Below are positions 1 to 15,949 of a stretch of DNA of 26,459 bases, piece by piece. Position 1 is the first letter of the stretch, and every line of letters starts with the position of its first letter. The translations under genes were made by a program, and so were the position numbers. Origin of the DNA: Apostichopus californicus (Eukaryota; Echinodermata; Holothuroidea; Aspidochirotida; Stichopodidae); NCBI GenBank assembly GCA_020650975.1, contig JAIPMN010005545.1, positions 1-26,459 of the forward strand. Direction: 5' to 3'. A model generated the notes under the pieces. That model ran no database searches. It saw only the letters and a program-made list of their open reading frames with translations, and had not been told where the DNA came from.

Positions 1-784
1 GTCTGGACATGGATGAGTTGCTGAAGATTGATTAGTTTGTCCATCTCTTATCAAATTACTGTCAAACTAGGTACGAAAGTTAGGCCCCTTTTCCGTCCAG
101 AAGGCAATTTGACGGTAACGAAATATTGATGTAAAAATTTACAAATGATATTGTAAGAGGGATATAGTTTGTGCAAGCTCAAGTTACTCATTTTCATTGG
201 ATGTCAGTAATTTGCAAAGACTCAATACAGTAGTTCTCTTCTCTTGGATGAAGTTGAAAGACAATTTTGCAGTTTTAATGACGTTGCAACTAGTTGCCAT
301 GGAAACAGGAGTTATCCAACAATTTTGATAATAATTGCCAGGAAGCTGTAGGGAGAGTGACATGAACTGGTTGCGCTGACAATTCCATAAAATGGGTACA
401 TTTGCGGGTATATCAGACCTGCCATCTATCCCTGTCTAACACCGCTGCAGGAGAAATGCCTTACAGTATCTCTCTCTTTGAATGACAACGGAATCTGCCG
501 ATGAATTTATCCAGAATATCTCTAGATTAGGATTGTTTTGCCAGCTTGCCTGCTCTAGTCATAGCGCATTGTGAATCCAGCTTTGCTTCACCCTAGTTCT
601 ATTTTTTCCCTTCTCAACTGGCTATTCGTTGCCCCAGTAGGCTTGTATGAACATCATAGCACATCCTACCAATAATAAAGCACTTCTGGTTTTAACGCTA
701 ATTGACAATCAAGTACCGAATAAGAAAAAAAATCATATATAATTTATATAACAAATTATACAAACAAAACAAATACAAATACAA

Positions 785-923
785 ATTATATATATACCAA
801 ATTATACATATGTATATATATATATATATGTATGTTATATGTATATATATTTATACATCTATATATATATATATTTATACATATATATATATATATTTTA
901 TCTATATATATAGATATATAATA
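785..923. repeat. Impure (TA)n microsatellite
   Basis: Runs of TATATA are interrupted by GTATG, TTATACAT and TAGATA. The phrase TTTATACATATATA recurs, so it may have grown by short tandem duplication. The open frame of Tyr and Ile codons across it (702-1013) is an artefact of the repeat. Confidence 0.9.
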
Positions 924-991
924 TGTGACTGTAAGCAGACTGGCATGTTCATTCACCTGACCTACATGTATGTGTGCATTGTGCTCTCAGC

Positions 992-1010
992 AGAGAGAGA
1001 GAGAGAGAGA
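992..1010. repeat. (AG)n microsatellite
   Basis: An uninterrupted AG run of 19 bases follows CTCAGC. Confidence 0.9.
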
Positions 1011-1924
1011 TGATGTATAACCAACCATAACACACTTTCAGAATGAATTTAGACTGACATGAGTTCCTCCAGTGTGACAAGGTATCTCAAGGAAGGTATA
1101 ATACAAGGAATCTGAGGTAGATTAAGAATGTCATTTGTTTTTTGTTTTTGTTGTTTTCTTCTTTTTTTAATTATATTTATGTATTTTCTTGTTCCCCAAA
1201 GCTGACAGCTGTTGCTAGAAACTGGTACTAGATTGCCACAAAGTGAAATAATGGTTGTAGGCAAATTATCCTGAAAAACATATTTGTATGTAAATGTTCA
1301 GTAGCTATGCAATCTTTCATTCATCTGAATCTTTGTAACACAAGAAAGAGTTAATCAAATTTCTTTTTTGTGGAAGGATTTTTTTTTGGGGGGGGGGGGT
1401 TGAGGGGAAGCAGGGTATAGAGATTCGTGGAGAACTGTAAATAAAGTATTACTTTGGTGAATTGCAGACTATATGCATCAGTTCTGCTACTACTAGCATT
1501 GCAGTGAATGATCTTTGTGACTATTCAAAGCTTGGTACATTTGTCTTTAAATTAAAGAGAATAACCTGTGATATGACTAATATTACTGAAACTGTCTATC
1601 GTGTTCTTGGGTTCAGCCGACACAAGCACATTTTTTTCATTTATGTCCAAACTATTTTGAAACAAGAAGTGGATTAAGTTATATCCAATAATTAATCCAT
1701 CTTACATTAAACTCCTTGGTCGAATTACTCTCTGTCAAACCTTCTCTTAGTTCCCCCTGTGACTCCTCGTTATCTATTATCATCCCCCTCTCCAAGACTT
1801 AATCATGACTGTCTTTTCTGATTTAAAATCAGTCATTTATAAATGTCTATCCCCAACTAAAATTTCATAGCCTCATGCCACTTCTAATCAGATTCACAGA
1901 AGTCATTAGTGCAATGTTTCATTG

Positions 1925-1938
1925 ACACACACACACAC
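1925..1938. repeat. (AC)n microsatellite
   Basis: A pure AC run of seven units, followed by ATACAC. Confidence 0.85.
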
Positions 1939-2099
1939 ATACACTAATACCAATTATTTATGCTCGTTTGCTGTCATCTAATAATTAAGAAAGGCATGTT
2001 GTATATACAAATCCATGACAAAACATGATTGCATGTGTGGTACATTGTGTAGTTTTGATCCAGCTTCTGTTGTCAGAGAGAGTTAATTGCAATCAATCA

Positions 2100-2700
2100 A
2101 ATTAAGTGCCGAGTCGCAAATAATATCTTGTAACTACTTAATCTACTATAATCTGACGCTCGGATCTCTTTAGCATATTTGTTGCGGCAATGCAGATCGC
2201 GTATCGCCTAGCTTGTAAATAAATTAAGGGAAACCGGAGACTGCAGTTTGAAGGGTCTTTTCATGGATGATAGTTTCCTCGCCAAATTGTGCCTAATCCC
2301 CCAATTCTTTATCATTCGCCACTGTATTCAATCTCGTACATCACTGTAGCCGCATATGATATCTATTGATCTCCATTCCCTCTATAAGAGACCATCTCTT
2401 GCAAACGCTCACGAATTGTATTACCGACCTTCTCAGTTTACGTGAGACCGCACGGAATTTGGCGATTACCGACCCGAAACAATTTTGTTATAAAAAAATA
2501 AAATAAAAAAAATTCCCGGCAATCTTCTCTCCTAACTCACAGTGATGAAATTTTGATTAAGGAACAAACTTTGTGCCGACCATCTCCTCCTTTGAATGCG
2601 ATCTTCCGTCGCGTGGCGCCTTTTCAACAGAGCCTTAAATCCCTCTTTGCAATTTAGCAGAATCAGCCCCCGTGGCGGTAATTAACTTAAGAGATGGTGT
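2100..2700. other. Non-repetitive, CpG-containing intronic segment; candidate conserved regulatory region
   Basis: This stretch contains many CpG dinucleotides (CGCGTATCGCC, GACCGCACGG, CGTCGCGTGGCGCC) while the flanks are AT-rich and repeat-laden. It has no long open frame, tandem structure or transposon ends. Such islands in invertebrate introns are often enhancers, but nothing here proves activity. Confidence 0.25.
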
Positions 2701-2771
2701 TGAAACACAAGCATAAGTCAAAAGTGAGGCAGAAGTTTGATGAGATGACTGATACAGAAGAGAATGTATGA
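2694..2771 (+). other. Short open frame of 25 codons, Lys/His-rich then acidic; coding status unknown
   Basis: From ATG at 2694 the frame reads MVLKHKHKSKVRQKFDEM and ends TDTEENV before TGA. The charged composition is more protein-like than most chance frames here. There is no splice or promoter context that I can defend and an in-frame stop lies two codons before the ATG. I do not recognise it. Confidence 0.15.
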
Positions 2772-3008
2772 TGAAAGGCAAGATGTTTTTACAGCATTGG
2801 ACAAATCACTTGTGTGTTAATTTATACAGTACTTTAAAGGGGGTGTATGTTCATTTGGTCAGCACTGCCCTCTAGTTACAGACTGCATATACTGTGAAGT
2901 AAAGCTTTCAAGTTTTCAGTCTTTGAAATTTATCTATCTGCTTTTGACCTGCTAGTTTGTCCAAGTAGTTCAAATCAGATTTGACCCATTAGAATTGTCC
3001 AGTGCTGG

Positions 3009-3305
3009 CACTGGTACTTGGCATTTGGAAATCTATTATAGCCTAACAGCTAGTGCAAAATTTAGTACTCGTAGTCATGGTTATAGCTTCTCGTACTCTT
3101 ATTCATGCTGATGGGAATTCTACTGTGATTGGTACCCATGCTGTTATACTCGTACTGGTACTCATGTCATTCGGAAATTTATCATAGCCTAGTGCAAAAT
3201 TTGGTACTTGTAGTCAAGGTTATAACTTCTCGTGCTCTTATTCATGCGGATGGGAATTGTACTGTGATTGGGACTCATGCTGTTATACTCGTACTGGTAC
3301 TCATG
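3009..3305. repeat. Two-copy diverged tandem duplication, about 140 bp each, plus a partial third
   Basis: Copy one (about 3021-3166) and copy two (about 3167-3305) share GGAAATnTATnATAGCC, AGTGCAAAATTTnGTACT, CTTATTCATGCnGATGGGAA and CATGCTGTTATACTCGTACT in the same order. Copy two lacks about 7 bp after ATAGCC. A trace of a third copy end (ACTGGTACTTGGCATT) precedes copy one at 3010-3025. A related phrase, GTACTCGTACTAATG, occurs near 14618, so the unit may belong to a dispersed family. Confidence 0.8.
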
Positions 3306-4139
3306 CAAAGGGTAACTCTACTTGTACTAATGCTGGTGTACTCGTACCTAAAGTCTGGCATTAACACATAGTATACTAATCTTCAGATCTTAAGAAGATC
3401 TATGTTATTACAGTTGGTGAGTTATACTCAGTTTCGTGAGCGGTCTAAAATTGAACCATTTCATCCTACTAAGTACAGAAAGTTTTGTGTCCCGCACAAA
3501 TCTCAATTGTTTTGCTCATGTAAAATAGTTTGCAATATCTGATCCAAATTTCACCATTCTCTGATGAAATTTAAGTAACAGCTTTAAACAAAGCTTAAAC
3601 GGTCGGGTAAACCACCGTCAGTTCGTAGCCTTGAACTCAACACAAGACGAAGCTCCAAGAATGTCTCCAGTTGGATTCTGTCCGGCTATCACATTTGTTT
3701 AGATATCTCAGCCACTGATGCTTGCGACTGTTTGATTCTCCATCAAATAAAAATCCTTATACGTGATATGCCTCCGTGGTATCTTATATTGTATTACATG
3801 CCAACATGACTATTTGTTTAGATTTAGTTTTATTGGAAATCGATACAGCTTATTATTATTAATGTTTTTATTGTTCCGGTCATTCAATATGATTCAATCT
3901 CCAGCACTCCTTGACATTCCATTTGTCTGAAATTTCTTTAAGAAATGAATGAGATTTAATCAAATTTGAACCAGAGGCTCAAAATTTGATTGGCATTCGG
4001 GAGAAAAGCATTTTTCATGTCTATGAATTTCTGTAACATGAAACTTTCATTGTCAGAGGCTTCAACTTAATTGAATAGAAATGTTGTCTCAGATCCTTAT
4101 TGGATATGTAATATTAAAGAGAAAACATGAAATTGATTA

Positions 4140-4790
4140 CGATGTAGGAGTTTTTCTAATATAACAAGAGAACACCCCCCCCCATAATGTAGAGTTCAAA
4201 GGTCACTTGAGGTCAATGGGGAAAGAAGTATGAAAATCTTGTAAACATGATATCTCAAAGGAAGGTTGCCTATGGCATGTGGATTTCCTACAATTAGTGC
4301 AGTGAACCCTATTGATTGTGGTGGAGGTCAAAGGTCATGTTGGGTCCGCAATGGGCAACTGTGAATATATCAAAAGTGCTATATCTCCAGAACCAGAACA
4401 TGAGCTCATATATGCATGGTACGATAGCCTTGTATATTGTATACTTTGTACACAATTTGATGTAGGTCAGAGTTCATTTAGGTCATTAGGTGTCAAAAAC
4501 TTGAACACTATGTAAATATAGACAGAAAAACTGCAGTAGCTGGTATATCTGGCTATGGCTTCTCTACAATGATTACAAGAACCCTATTGTTTTTGGCGAG
4601 TACAGGTCAGGTGGGATCAGTAAAGGTTACACTCTGTAAATGTTAAGCATGGCATAAGATTGGCCTATGACTTTCCTATAATGAGTACAAGAGCCCAGTA
4701 ATTTGTTGTGAATGTCAAAGGTCATATGAGGTCAGTAAGGGGGAAGTGTAAAAACCTGAAAAGTACTGTAGCTGGATAGTTTTGTTTTCA
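4140..4790. repeat. Degenerate ~130-bp tandem repeat carrying AGGTCA half-sites
   Basis: About four to five diverged units are spaced roughly 116-149 bp, recognised by ACAAGAACCCTATTG-like, AGGTCAAAGGTCAT-like and GTACTGTAGCTGG-like segments. Half-sites fall at 4200 and 4210 (AGGTCA-CTTG-AGGTCA, DR4), 4325 (AGGTCAAAGGTCA, DR1), 4463, 4480, 4604, and 4719 with 4729 (AGGTCA-TATG-AGGTCA, DR4). The 67-codon frame at 4312-4515 is a by-product. I believe it is a diverged satellite or transposon-derived repeat, not a gene. Confidence 0.6.
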
Positions 4791-5337
4791 AGTTGAGATT
4801 TGCTTAAAGTCAATGGTTGTTTAAGGCTCACAGAATTCAATCCCTTCAAACCTTTCTTCTTATTTAGTTGATGTGGTCACTGGTCAGTAGTAACCTTTTT
4901 GTTTCAGCATCATATTTGGTGCAAGGACATGGTGTACAGAAAAGCACATATTTGGTCAGACCTTAATTGATATATTGGTTGTTATGAAATTGAGAATGAT
5001 TTTTGTATTTTTAAGAACCTAATTAATAATTCCTGTTTACACCATGTCAGGTAATATTTTATTGCTCTCACTATCTTGGTATATCCATGCTCTAACCATA
5101 CTTAATTGGTACAGGTTTAAGATGCTGTTTAAGATATCATTACTATCTAAGTTTAGTCAGAAATTACTGCACAACATCTTGAAACTGCTCTGAATTATTG
5201 AAGACTTCAGGGATTTATTTTGACACCGAACGCTGGACCTTATCCCATTACAGTTGCCTTTATTAGTGCTTGTTATTTCAACAAGTACATTTAGGGACAG
5301 ATATTGTCCAAATAGTTTACCCAAATATGATGCTGAT

Positions 5338-5363
5338 AGGTCATTTGAAGTCATCAGAGGTCA
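5338..5363 (+). repeat. Three AGGTCA-like half-sites at 10-bp pitch
   Basis: AGGTCA (5338), AAGTCA (5348) and AGGTCA (5358) are separated by 4-bp spacers TTTG and TCAG. The pattern matches the half-site core of the 4140-4790 repeat and probably marks a further diverged copy. Whether a nuclear receptor binds it is unknown. Confidence 0.5.
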
Positions 5364-7020
5364 AGGTCTGGACACCTTGTTAGCTCAACCATATGTTAGA
5401 TATATATGCTTTCTGTGTCAGGATTTGACCTTCCTCTTTTAGGTGGCTGAGAGGGTTTTCCACTTCCACTAATGACTGTTATCTGTCATCAACTTTCTGA
5501 AGGAGTAATACCTTTGTAATGATGTAAGTTATCTGGAACTCTTGTCTGATGTTCTGGTACCTGACTTCAGGACACATTTTCCTCACGTTTGTGCTATCAA
5601 TCAGATGATTCCATATACAGTATAAACATATAAGGCAGGGAATCACTAGGCCTGCTGGCTTTCTGGTTTAACATTATCTCTTCTTTTGCATCATTTTTCT
5701 GCTACTCTTTTGCGGATAGAATTTCTGCAAGTTCATCTTGTAGAATCCTCATGTGAATTTCAAGGTAAATTAAATCTTTGTTGAAATATGTGAGTTGTCA
5801 TGAATAAATTTTGATCGTGGAATGTCTGGCTTGCTGTTTGCAGCATTGATTTCCCTCAGTGGATGAATGGTGCTAGGTTTTTATTATCGTTTACTACATC
5901 TGGTCTGCTTTTATTATGTTTTTTTTCTTTTGTTCTGTTCAAACTTCTGTGAGTACTGTATATCAAAATGTTTGCCTGTGTCTATGTGTGTGTTTTATTA
6001 CCTTTTTCTTGTTTGCAGGTTCTTCGAGATACGGATGCATATTTTAATAGAAAATAATTTCAACTGAATTGCTTAGAATAATTTTTTATTTTTTTTCAAA
6101 AAGATTTGAAAGCTGATTATATCATGCAGTACTCAGCTACACTTTTACAAATAGGACTAATTATTAATTATTTGAATGTGTATAAACCCATATATTTGTT
6201 ATAATTTCCCTTCTGTTTCCGAGTCCTATAAGGTCGTGCATTTACGTCAATTGTTTTATTTATGCCTGATACCTTTTTTTGTTTCTGTTTCGTTATAAGT
6301 AAACCCTCGGTTGCAAATGCCATCGTTCAAACATTGTCTTATATGATAGCAAATGAGCCTGTTTTGTGTCGCTGGAATAACTTAACTTGTCCCTATGTAT
6401 CCTGCTTTGATGTTTTCAATCTCGTCGCTGGTGAATTATGGGAGTACAAATGAAACGACGATGATGTTGTAGATGTACTTCTTTTGCTGTGTTGCATGTG
6501 AAGCATACAAATAACTCCATGATATGTCAATTCTGTATATAGATGTCTTACCTACATTCTTCCAGCTGTGAATCTTGTAACATGTGAATAATTCTTCATG
6601 CTTGGTTTTAAATGGAAATGATTCCTTTTTCTCTTTCTACATCTCTGTCGGAAACACATTGCTTTCACAATCCAATCCAAGTTCTGCAATCTTTGCTTAA
6701 CTTTCAAAATACTTCTCCCAGATGGGCAGTGATGATTGGGAGAAAATGGATTCACTGAATTCTTCTCATACCATATAAATTCTGTGACTTTCCCTTATAT
6801 TGCTTTCACACCTCCACCCTCTCTCCCCCCCCCCTCCCCCCTCTCTTATCCCCTGCTCCCAATTCTCCTGTTCGTTTCTCTACCATTTTCAATTATTTCA
6901 TGAAAATATGAGGTAAATTCCCCATTCTTGTCCCATGCAAGAGAAGAAATCCTTCATTAACATATTCGATTTGATTTGATTTGGTGATTGGTGGATCAAG
7001 GGTTATCCTCATCACACTCA

Positions 7021-7291
7021 GATACATCTACATGTCATGTATTTGTCATGTGTTTGTCATGTATTTGATCTACATGTGTCATATTTGTGATGTATTTGTG
7101 ATGTATTTGATCTACATGTAATGTATTTGTGATGTATTTGTGATGTTTTTGATCTACATGTGATGTATTTGTCATGTGTTTGTCATGTATTTGATCTACA
7201 TGTGTCATATTTGTGATGTATTTGATCTACATGTGATGTATTTGTGATGTATTTGTGATGTTTTTGATCTACATGTGATGTATTTGTGTAC
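7021..7291. repeat. Minisatellite of 11-bp units with 115/126-bp higher-order repeat
   Basis: The base unit is close to GATGTATTTGT, with variants CATGTATTTGT, CATGTGTTTGT and GATCTACATGT. Two higher-order copies, 7028-7153 (126 bp) and 7154-7268 (115 bp), differ mainly by one extra 11-bp unit; a third begins at 7269. The array ends about 70 bp before the first FN3 exon. The minus-strand frame rich in HVDQ and HHKY is an artefact. Confidence 0.92.
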
Positions 7292-7362
7292 TCAGAGTGA
7301 CAATGGCATCCATTAATTGTTATATAATAACTAAATACCTTTCTGTTTTCTCCTGACCACAG

Positions 7363-12039
<4,677 letters not shown>

Positions 12040-13055
12040 CGAAAAACAAGGCTTATGTTTAATGAACGGGTGTCGTAGCAGCTAAATCCGTCCATCTGAC
12101 TGTGCAGACTGTCTCAATGGAAAAATTCCGCCAAGATTTATCTTGTTTGGAAACGATTGCTATGCTGAAGAGAGAGGGCGCAAAACCGGGATTGTACATG
12201 AACGCAGCAATCCTGATTATACCAGTTGGCAGTCGTGATGTTGAAAGATGTTTTTAATATTAAGGAGAAAGCAACTTACATTGAAGTTTCGCAGTTACGG
12301 CATATCCAAAAAGGCTTGTAACACGCTTAGGTTGTTGCTTGCACTTTTGCGCTTGAAATGAGAAAAAAAACAAAAAACATTACAGCGTGATTTTGGAAAT
12401 AGACAAGAAGTAGAAAATTATGTACTGGTCCTAGCCTCTCAAGTGACCATTTCTCCAAGCCTCACAGTTGCCTTATTTTGGCTACTTCCTTGTTCAAATA
12501 TCGTTTCGGTTTAAGGTTAGGTTAGGTTTAGCCGATTGGTTGTCTGTCTGTTTTTTGCACTGTTGTTACCATAGGTTGTCATGGAAATGACTTCATTTAT
12601 AGAAATACCTGCAAAGATCAATGTGTGATTACAATCTGTCTTTAATACTTTCTCCTGGGTCCAAAAACTTGTTGTGGCCTATTATATTACAATCTATGAT
12701 ATGACAAAGTTTTAGTGAAATAATCTTTAACAAAGTTCTCAAAATCAAAAATTTTCAAATCATTTTCGATTTACTCTCATTGGCACTTTAGTGAAAGCAA
12801 TTGACCCATGTAAAGAGTGAGGAAGCCTGAAGGCCTGTTCCGGGACTAATTGATCCAGTATGGCAGAGCAAAATGGGCAAAATGCTATGCAAAACACTAT
12901 ACAAGTGCAAAAATGTACAGTAGTTTTTTGTACACAGGGAATCATTGTATTTTGTACAGGACCTTCAGAGCAATTAAAACTGCTGTACACAAATTTTGAG
13001 TTCTAATATTCCCTGCTGTTGTATTGAAATAAAAAATAAATTATTGTGCCCAAGT
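12040..13055 (+). other. Trim9 3' UTR (proximal form)
   Basis: Sequence after the stop codon up to just past paired poly(A) signals. It is AT-rich with no long open frame. A frame on the other strand at 12760-12990 is not coding-like. The real transcript may be longer because more AATAAA signals follow at 13443, 13661 and 18231. The UTR end is inferred from the signals only. Confidence 0.5.
13028..13040 (+). terminator. Tandem polyadenylation signals AATAAA (13028-13033 and 13035-13040)
   Basis: Two AATAAA hexamers lie one base apart about 990 bp after the Trim9 stop codon. The following 60 bases are T- and GT-containing (TTATTGTG, then TTCTTGTAC), as expected of a downstream element. This is the most likely proximal cleavage region for Trim9. 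Confidence 0.5.
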
Positions 13056-15949
13056 TCTGTAAAACCCGAGCCTTTATTCTTGTACTCTTACAGTGTATAA
13101 TGTGTTAATATTATGATCATATCTGCACATGAACTTTAAAGTAGTGAATTATATCAGAAATCAGACTTGATCATCTAACAAGATTCTCTCATCCGGCCAA
13201 TCACATGCTTTGATTGTAGTCTAATTTGCATACGTAACACCAAAATTGATTGTTTGTTCAAAGAAAAGATATTAAAGATCTATGTATTGGATTTTGGTTA
13301 CGCATGGGGGGCAAGTAGCATATATTATGTTAATATATGTTAAGTTGTCACAAATAGTAATCTTCCTACATTTTCCTGTTATAATTCCTGCATGAAATGA
13401 AAAATTAAACTTAACAGTGTGAGATACCAAGATTGATTCATTAATAAAAGCATTATATGATAAAACTGATCAGAAAGTTGTTACTTTGATTGTTACTGTC
13501 AAGAAAAGAATGACTGATAAAATATAGATTCAAGTTCATATTTTCTTTCTCTGGGCACGTCATATGAGTTACAAAATGACATTTAGTTTTATGTCGGGGA
13601 TGTTAAAGCATGTTACACATTAACAACTAATGTTGACAGTGATGCAGTTTATTTGTTCACAATAAAACTATGGTTTGGTTTTAGAAGATTTATTTTGAAT
13701 TAAATCTAATCATATATCTTTCTTACAAGTCAATCACAGAAAGGTCTTCTTAAGTTCACCGAGATTACTTAGACTACACCATTAAAGGTCTTAAAACCAG
13801 GAGCAAGCCGACAGCGTCAACACGTCCTGATCAATTATCTTATTTTTGAGTCGCCCTTCTCCATGTATCGACAAGTGCGATCTCGTTTGGAGAACAAGTT
13901 CAGAAATTGACCTGATGGTGGCGAGGGGCCTGCTTCTCTTCGATTTCATCATTGAAAGATACTTTATAACAACAGGGCGAACCTTGCTAATGTTATTTAT
14001 CTATTCTTTGGGAGGCCAAACCTGCCAAATTGACCTCTCCATTACTCTAAAGTACCGTCATGGAACGGCATCAAACGTTGAACGATTGAATGCACGAGGA
14101 AAGGTAACTTATAACCGCTGCATCTTCTTAAGTGAGGTAAAATTGTGCAGATTGTTTGAGATATCATCATCATCATCATCATCATTGTTTTGTAAGCTGG
14201 AACTGCTGATTTTGTACCTCAAAGGTGTGTTAATACTAGGAATCGCCCTCGACTCAATAATAATAAACATCTTGAGAGTTAAGATCCAGGGAAGGTATTT
14301 CCAGTATTAAGGGTTAGCATGCATGTTGAGAGTTAAACAGATCAGAGAAAGAGGTTTTAGGATTTGAAATGTAACAACATTTTTATCTCAATTAAAGTTT
14401 TGATGGAGTAGGCCCTTCCATGGGTTTTGAAAAACCTTTTATTAGAAATAGGGGGGTGGAGTTTTGGAGTTGCAAGTTGTTAAAAAAAACAACCAAATGT
14501 TCAAAGCTCTATGCTGCATTGAGAGTTTGACTCTGTATTGCTGACAAGGTATAATTTATGGGCAAAAATGAGCAAAGAGTTTGTTGGCTGGAAAGTAAGG
14601 TGAATTCTACATGTACTGTACTCGTACTAATGAGCTGTTGTATTCATGCTACAAGTCTGCTAATTATGACGTGGCTAATTTCTTCATCATCCTCAGGTGC
14701 AATCTTTTTTGTGGATCTGACAAAAACAAACAGGTTATGTGTTTGGTACAGTATCTTTCCTGTAAGGATTAGAGAATGGAACATCCTCATGGAGGCAAAG
14801 GCAAAAGTCAATGGAATATATAACTTATAACAGAAGAATTTATGTTAACCTAATGCACCACTTTATATATTAACTTAGAAGGACATGTTCAGAGTGTGAA
14901 GAGTCAAGGAGAGTTGGATTAGGTCCCGGGAACTACTATGTCACTGGGCCCTGCCCCACCCCACCCCACCCCTTTTTGCACTCTAAATTATATTATTAAA
15001 TTAGAATACCATATTCTTTATCCAATGTTTTGCCCTGGCCCCCTCCATATTGGCAGAGGCCCCTCCTGCATATTTTCAGGGACCCCCTAATTGTCAAACC
15101 TGCTTTTTAACTTGTGTGAATATGATACAGACTAAATCTCTTTCGATTGAAGAAAGACGAGATTGCAAAATGTGAGAGTTATTCTGCAGTTCTCTAAACA
15201 GTCATAGTGATGTCATTTGTGGGGAGAGGAGGGAGGGGGAGATGGAACTGACTTTTTAATTAAGAATAAGGATTATTTGGTGGGTATAAGTTCAAAGGAT
15301 GTGTTCTAATGACCTTTTGACATGGTATCCTCTTAATTTGATGTAATGTCATCAAATGACGTTTTGCTATTGTAAAGGCAAATAAGTTGATATTCGGGAG
15401 GCTTTGATCTGTTTTTGGAAAGAAAGGGTTTTCTATACAGAAATATTGAAGTCATGTCCTAAAGGAATAAGGGAATAAGTCTTGTTTAGTAACCCAGTCG
15501 TGAGAACTTTCTGTAACATAAAAGCTCTTTCTTCAATTTAGCATTCTTTGTATGTATTAGAAATAGCTTGTCCTTTTGAATGAGGGGCGTGGTCGAACTT
15601 AAATTATACTTTTTATTTAAATTACCTTCATTATTGTAAGAAGGCTTTCATGGAATAACATTATTCAAAACTGAAGACAATGTGCCTTGTTGCATATTCA
15701 AACAGAAGGACTATAAATAGATCATGACATCATGAGCTTTATCCTAGCTAATGCTACATGTTGCTGAAGTTAAATGTTATTTTCCTTCTTCTTTTTTTAA
15801 CAGTAAATTATTAATTCACATCTTTAAATAAATAATTTGTGCAATTTGATGTCTGATGAGTTTAAAATTTTAAAATAACCTATACCCTTTGGTTTTGTTG
15901 TTGTTTGTTTGTTAAGAATAATAGACCGAAGAAAAAATGTTATAATATG
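13056..15949. other. AT-rich stretch with no recognised gene
   Basis: It contains extra AATAAA signals (13443-13448, 13661-13666), a C/A-rich patch at 14952-14972, and the ATC microsatellite. The frame at 13846-14310 starts at TTG, holds the microsatellite, and has no recognisable domain. The part 13800-14130 is richer in CpG than its flanks and could be regulatory; I have no stronger evidence. It may be distal 3' UTR or intergenic DNA. Confidence 0.5.
14163..14185. repeat. (ATC)n microsatellite
   Basis: Seven to eight ATC units. They encode the serine run in a 154-codon frame (13846-14310) that begins at TTG and is not convincing as a gene. Confidence 0.85.

Larger units (their letters stand above)
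1..7362 (+). other. Probable upstream Trim9 intron (at least 7.36 kb), no exon recognised
   Basis: The first recognised exon needs an upstream partner ending in phase 1, so the sequence before it should be intron. I looked for the coiled-coil/COS-box exon and found nothing with a good acceptor, open frame and phase 1 donor; the missing exons are probably further upstream. Microsatellites lie at 785-923, 992-1010 and 1925-1938, and other repeats are listed separately. The stretches 36-700, 1020-1900, 3370-4140 and 5370-7020 show no structure I can name. A short open frame runs in from the left edge to TAG at 33-35 and cannot be judged. Confidence 0.6.

Noticed and set aside
1..35. Open frame from the left edge ending in TAG at 33-35, with an AATAAA at 674-679 further on
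   Set aside because: Only ten codons are visible, so the end of another transcript cannot be distinguished from chance.
702..1013. 103-codon frame rich in Tyr and Ile
   Set aside because: It is a read-through of the (TA)n and (AG)n microsatellites and has no protein character.
5700..5766. Possible short exon ending at CAAG before GTAAAT
   Set aside because: The acceptor is poor, the peptide matches nothing in TRIM9, and the phase does not fit the next exon.
7021..7291. CRISPR-like array
   Set aside because: The units are contiguous 11-mers without unique spacers, in animal DNA; it is a minisatellite.
13846..14310. 154-codon plus-strand frame
   Set aside because: It begins at TTG, contains a serine run from the ATC microsatellite, and has no recognisable domain or splice context.
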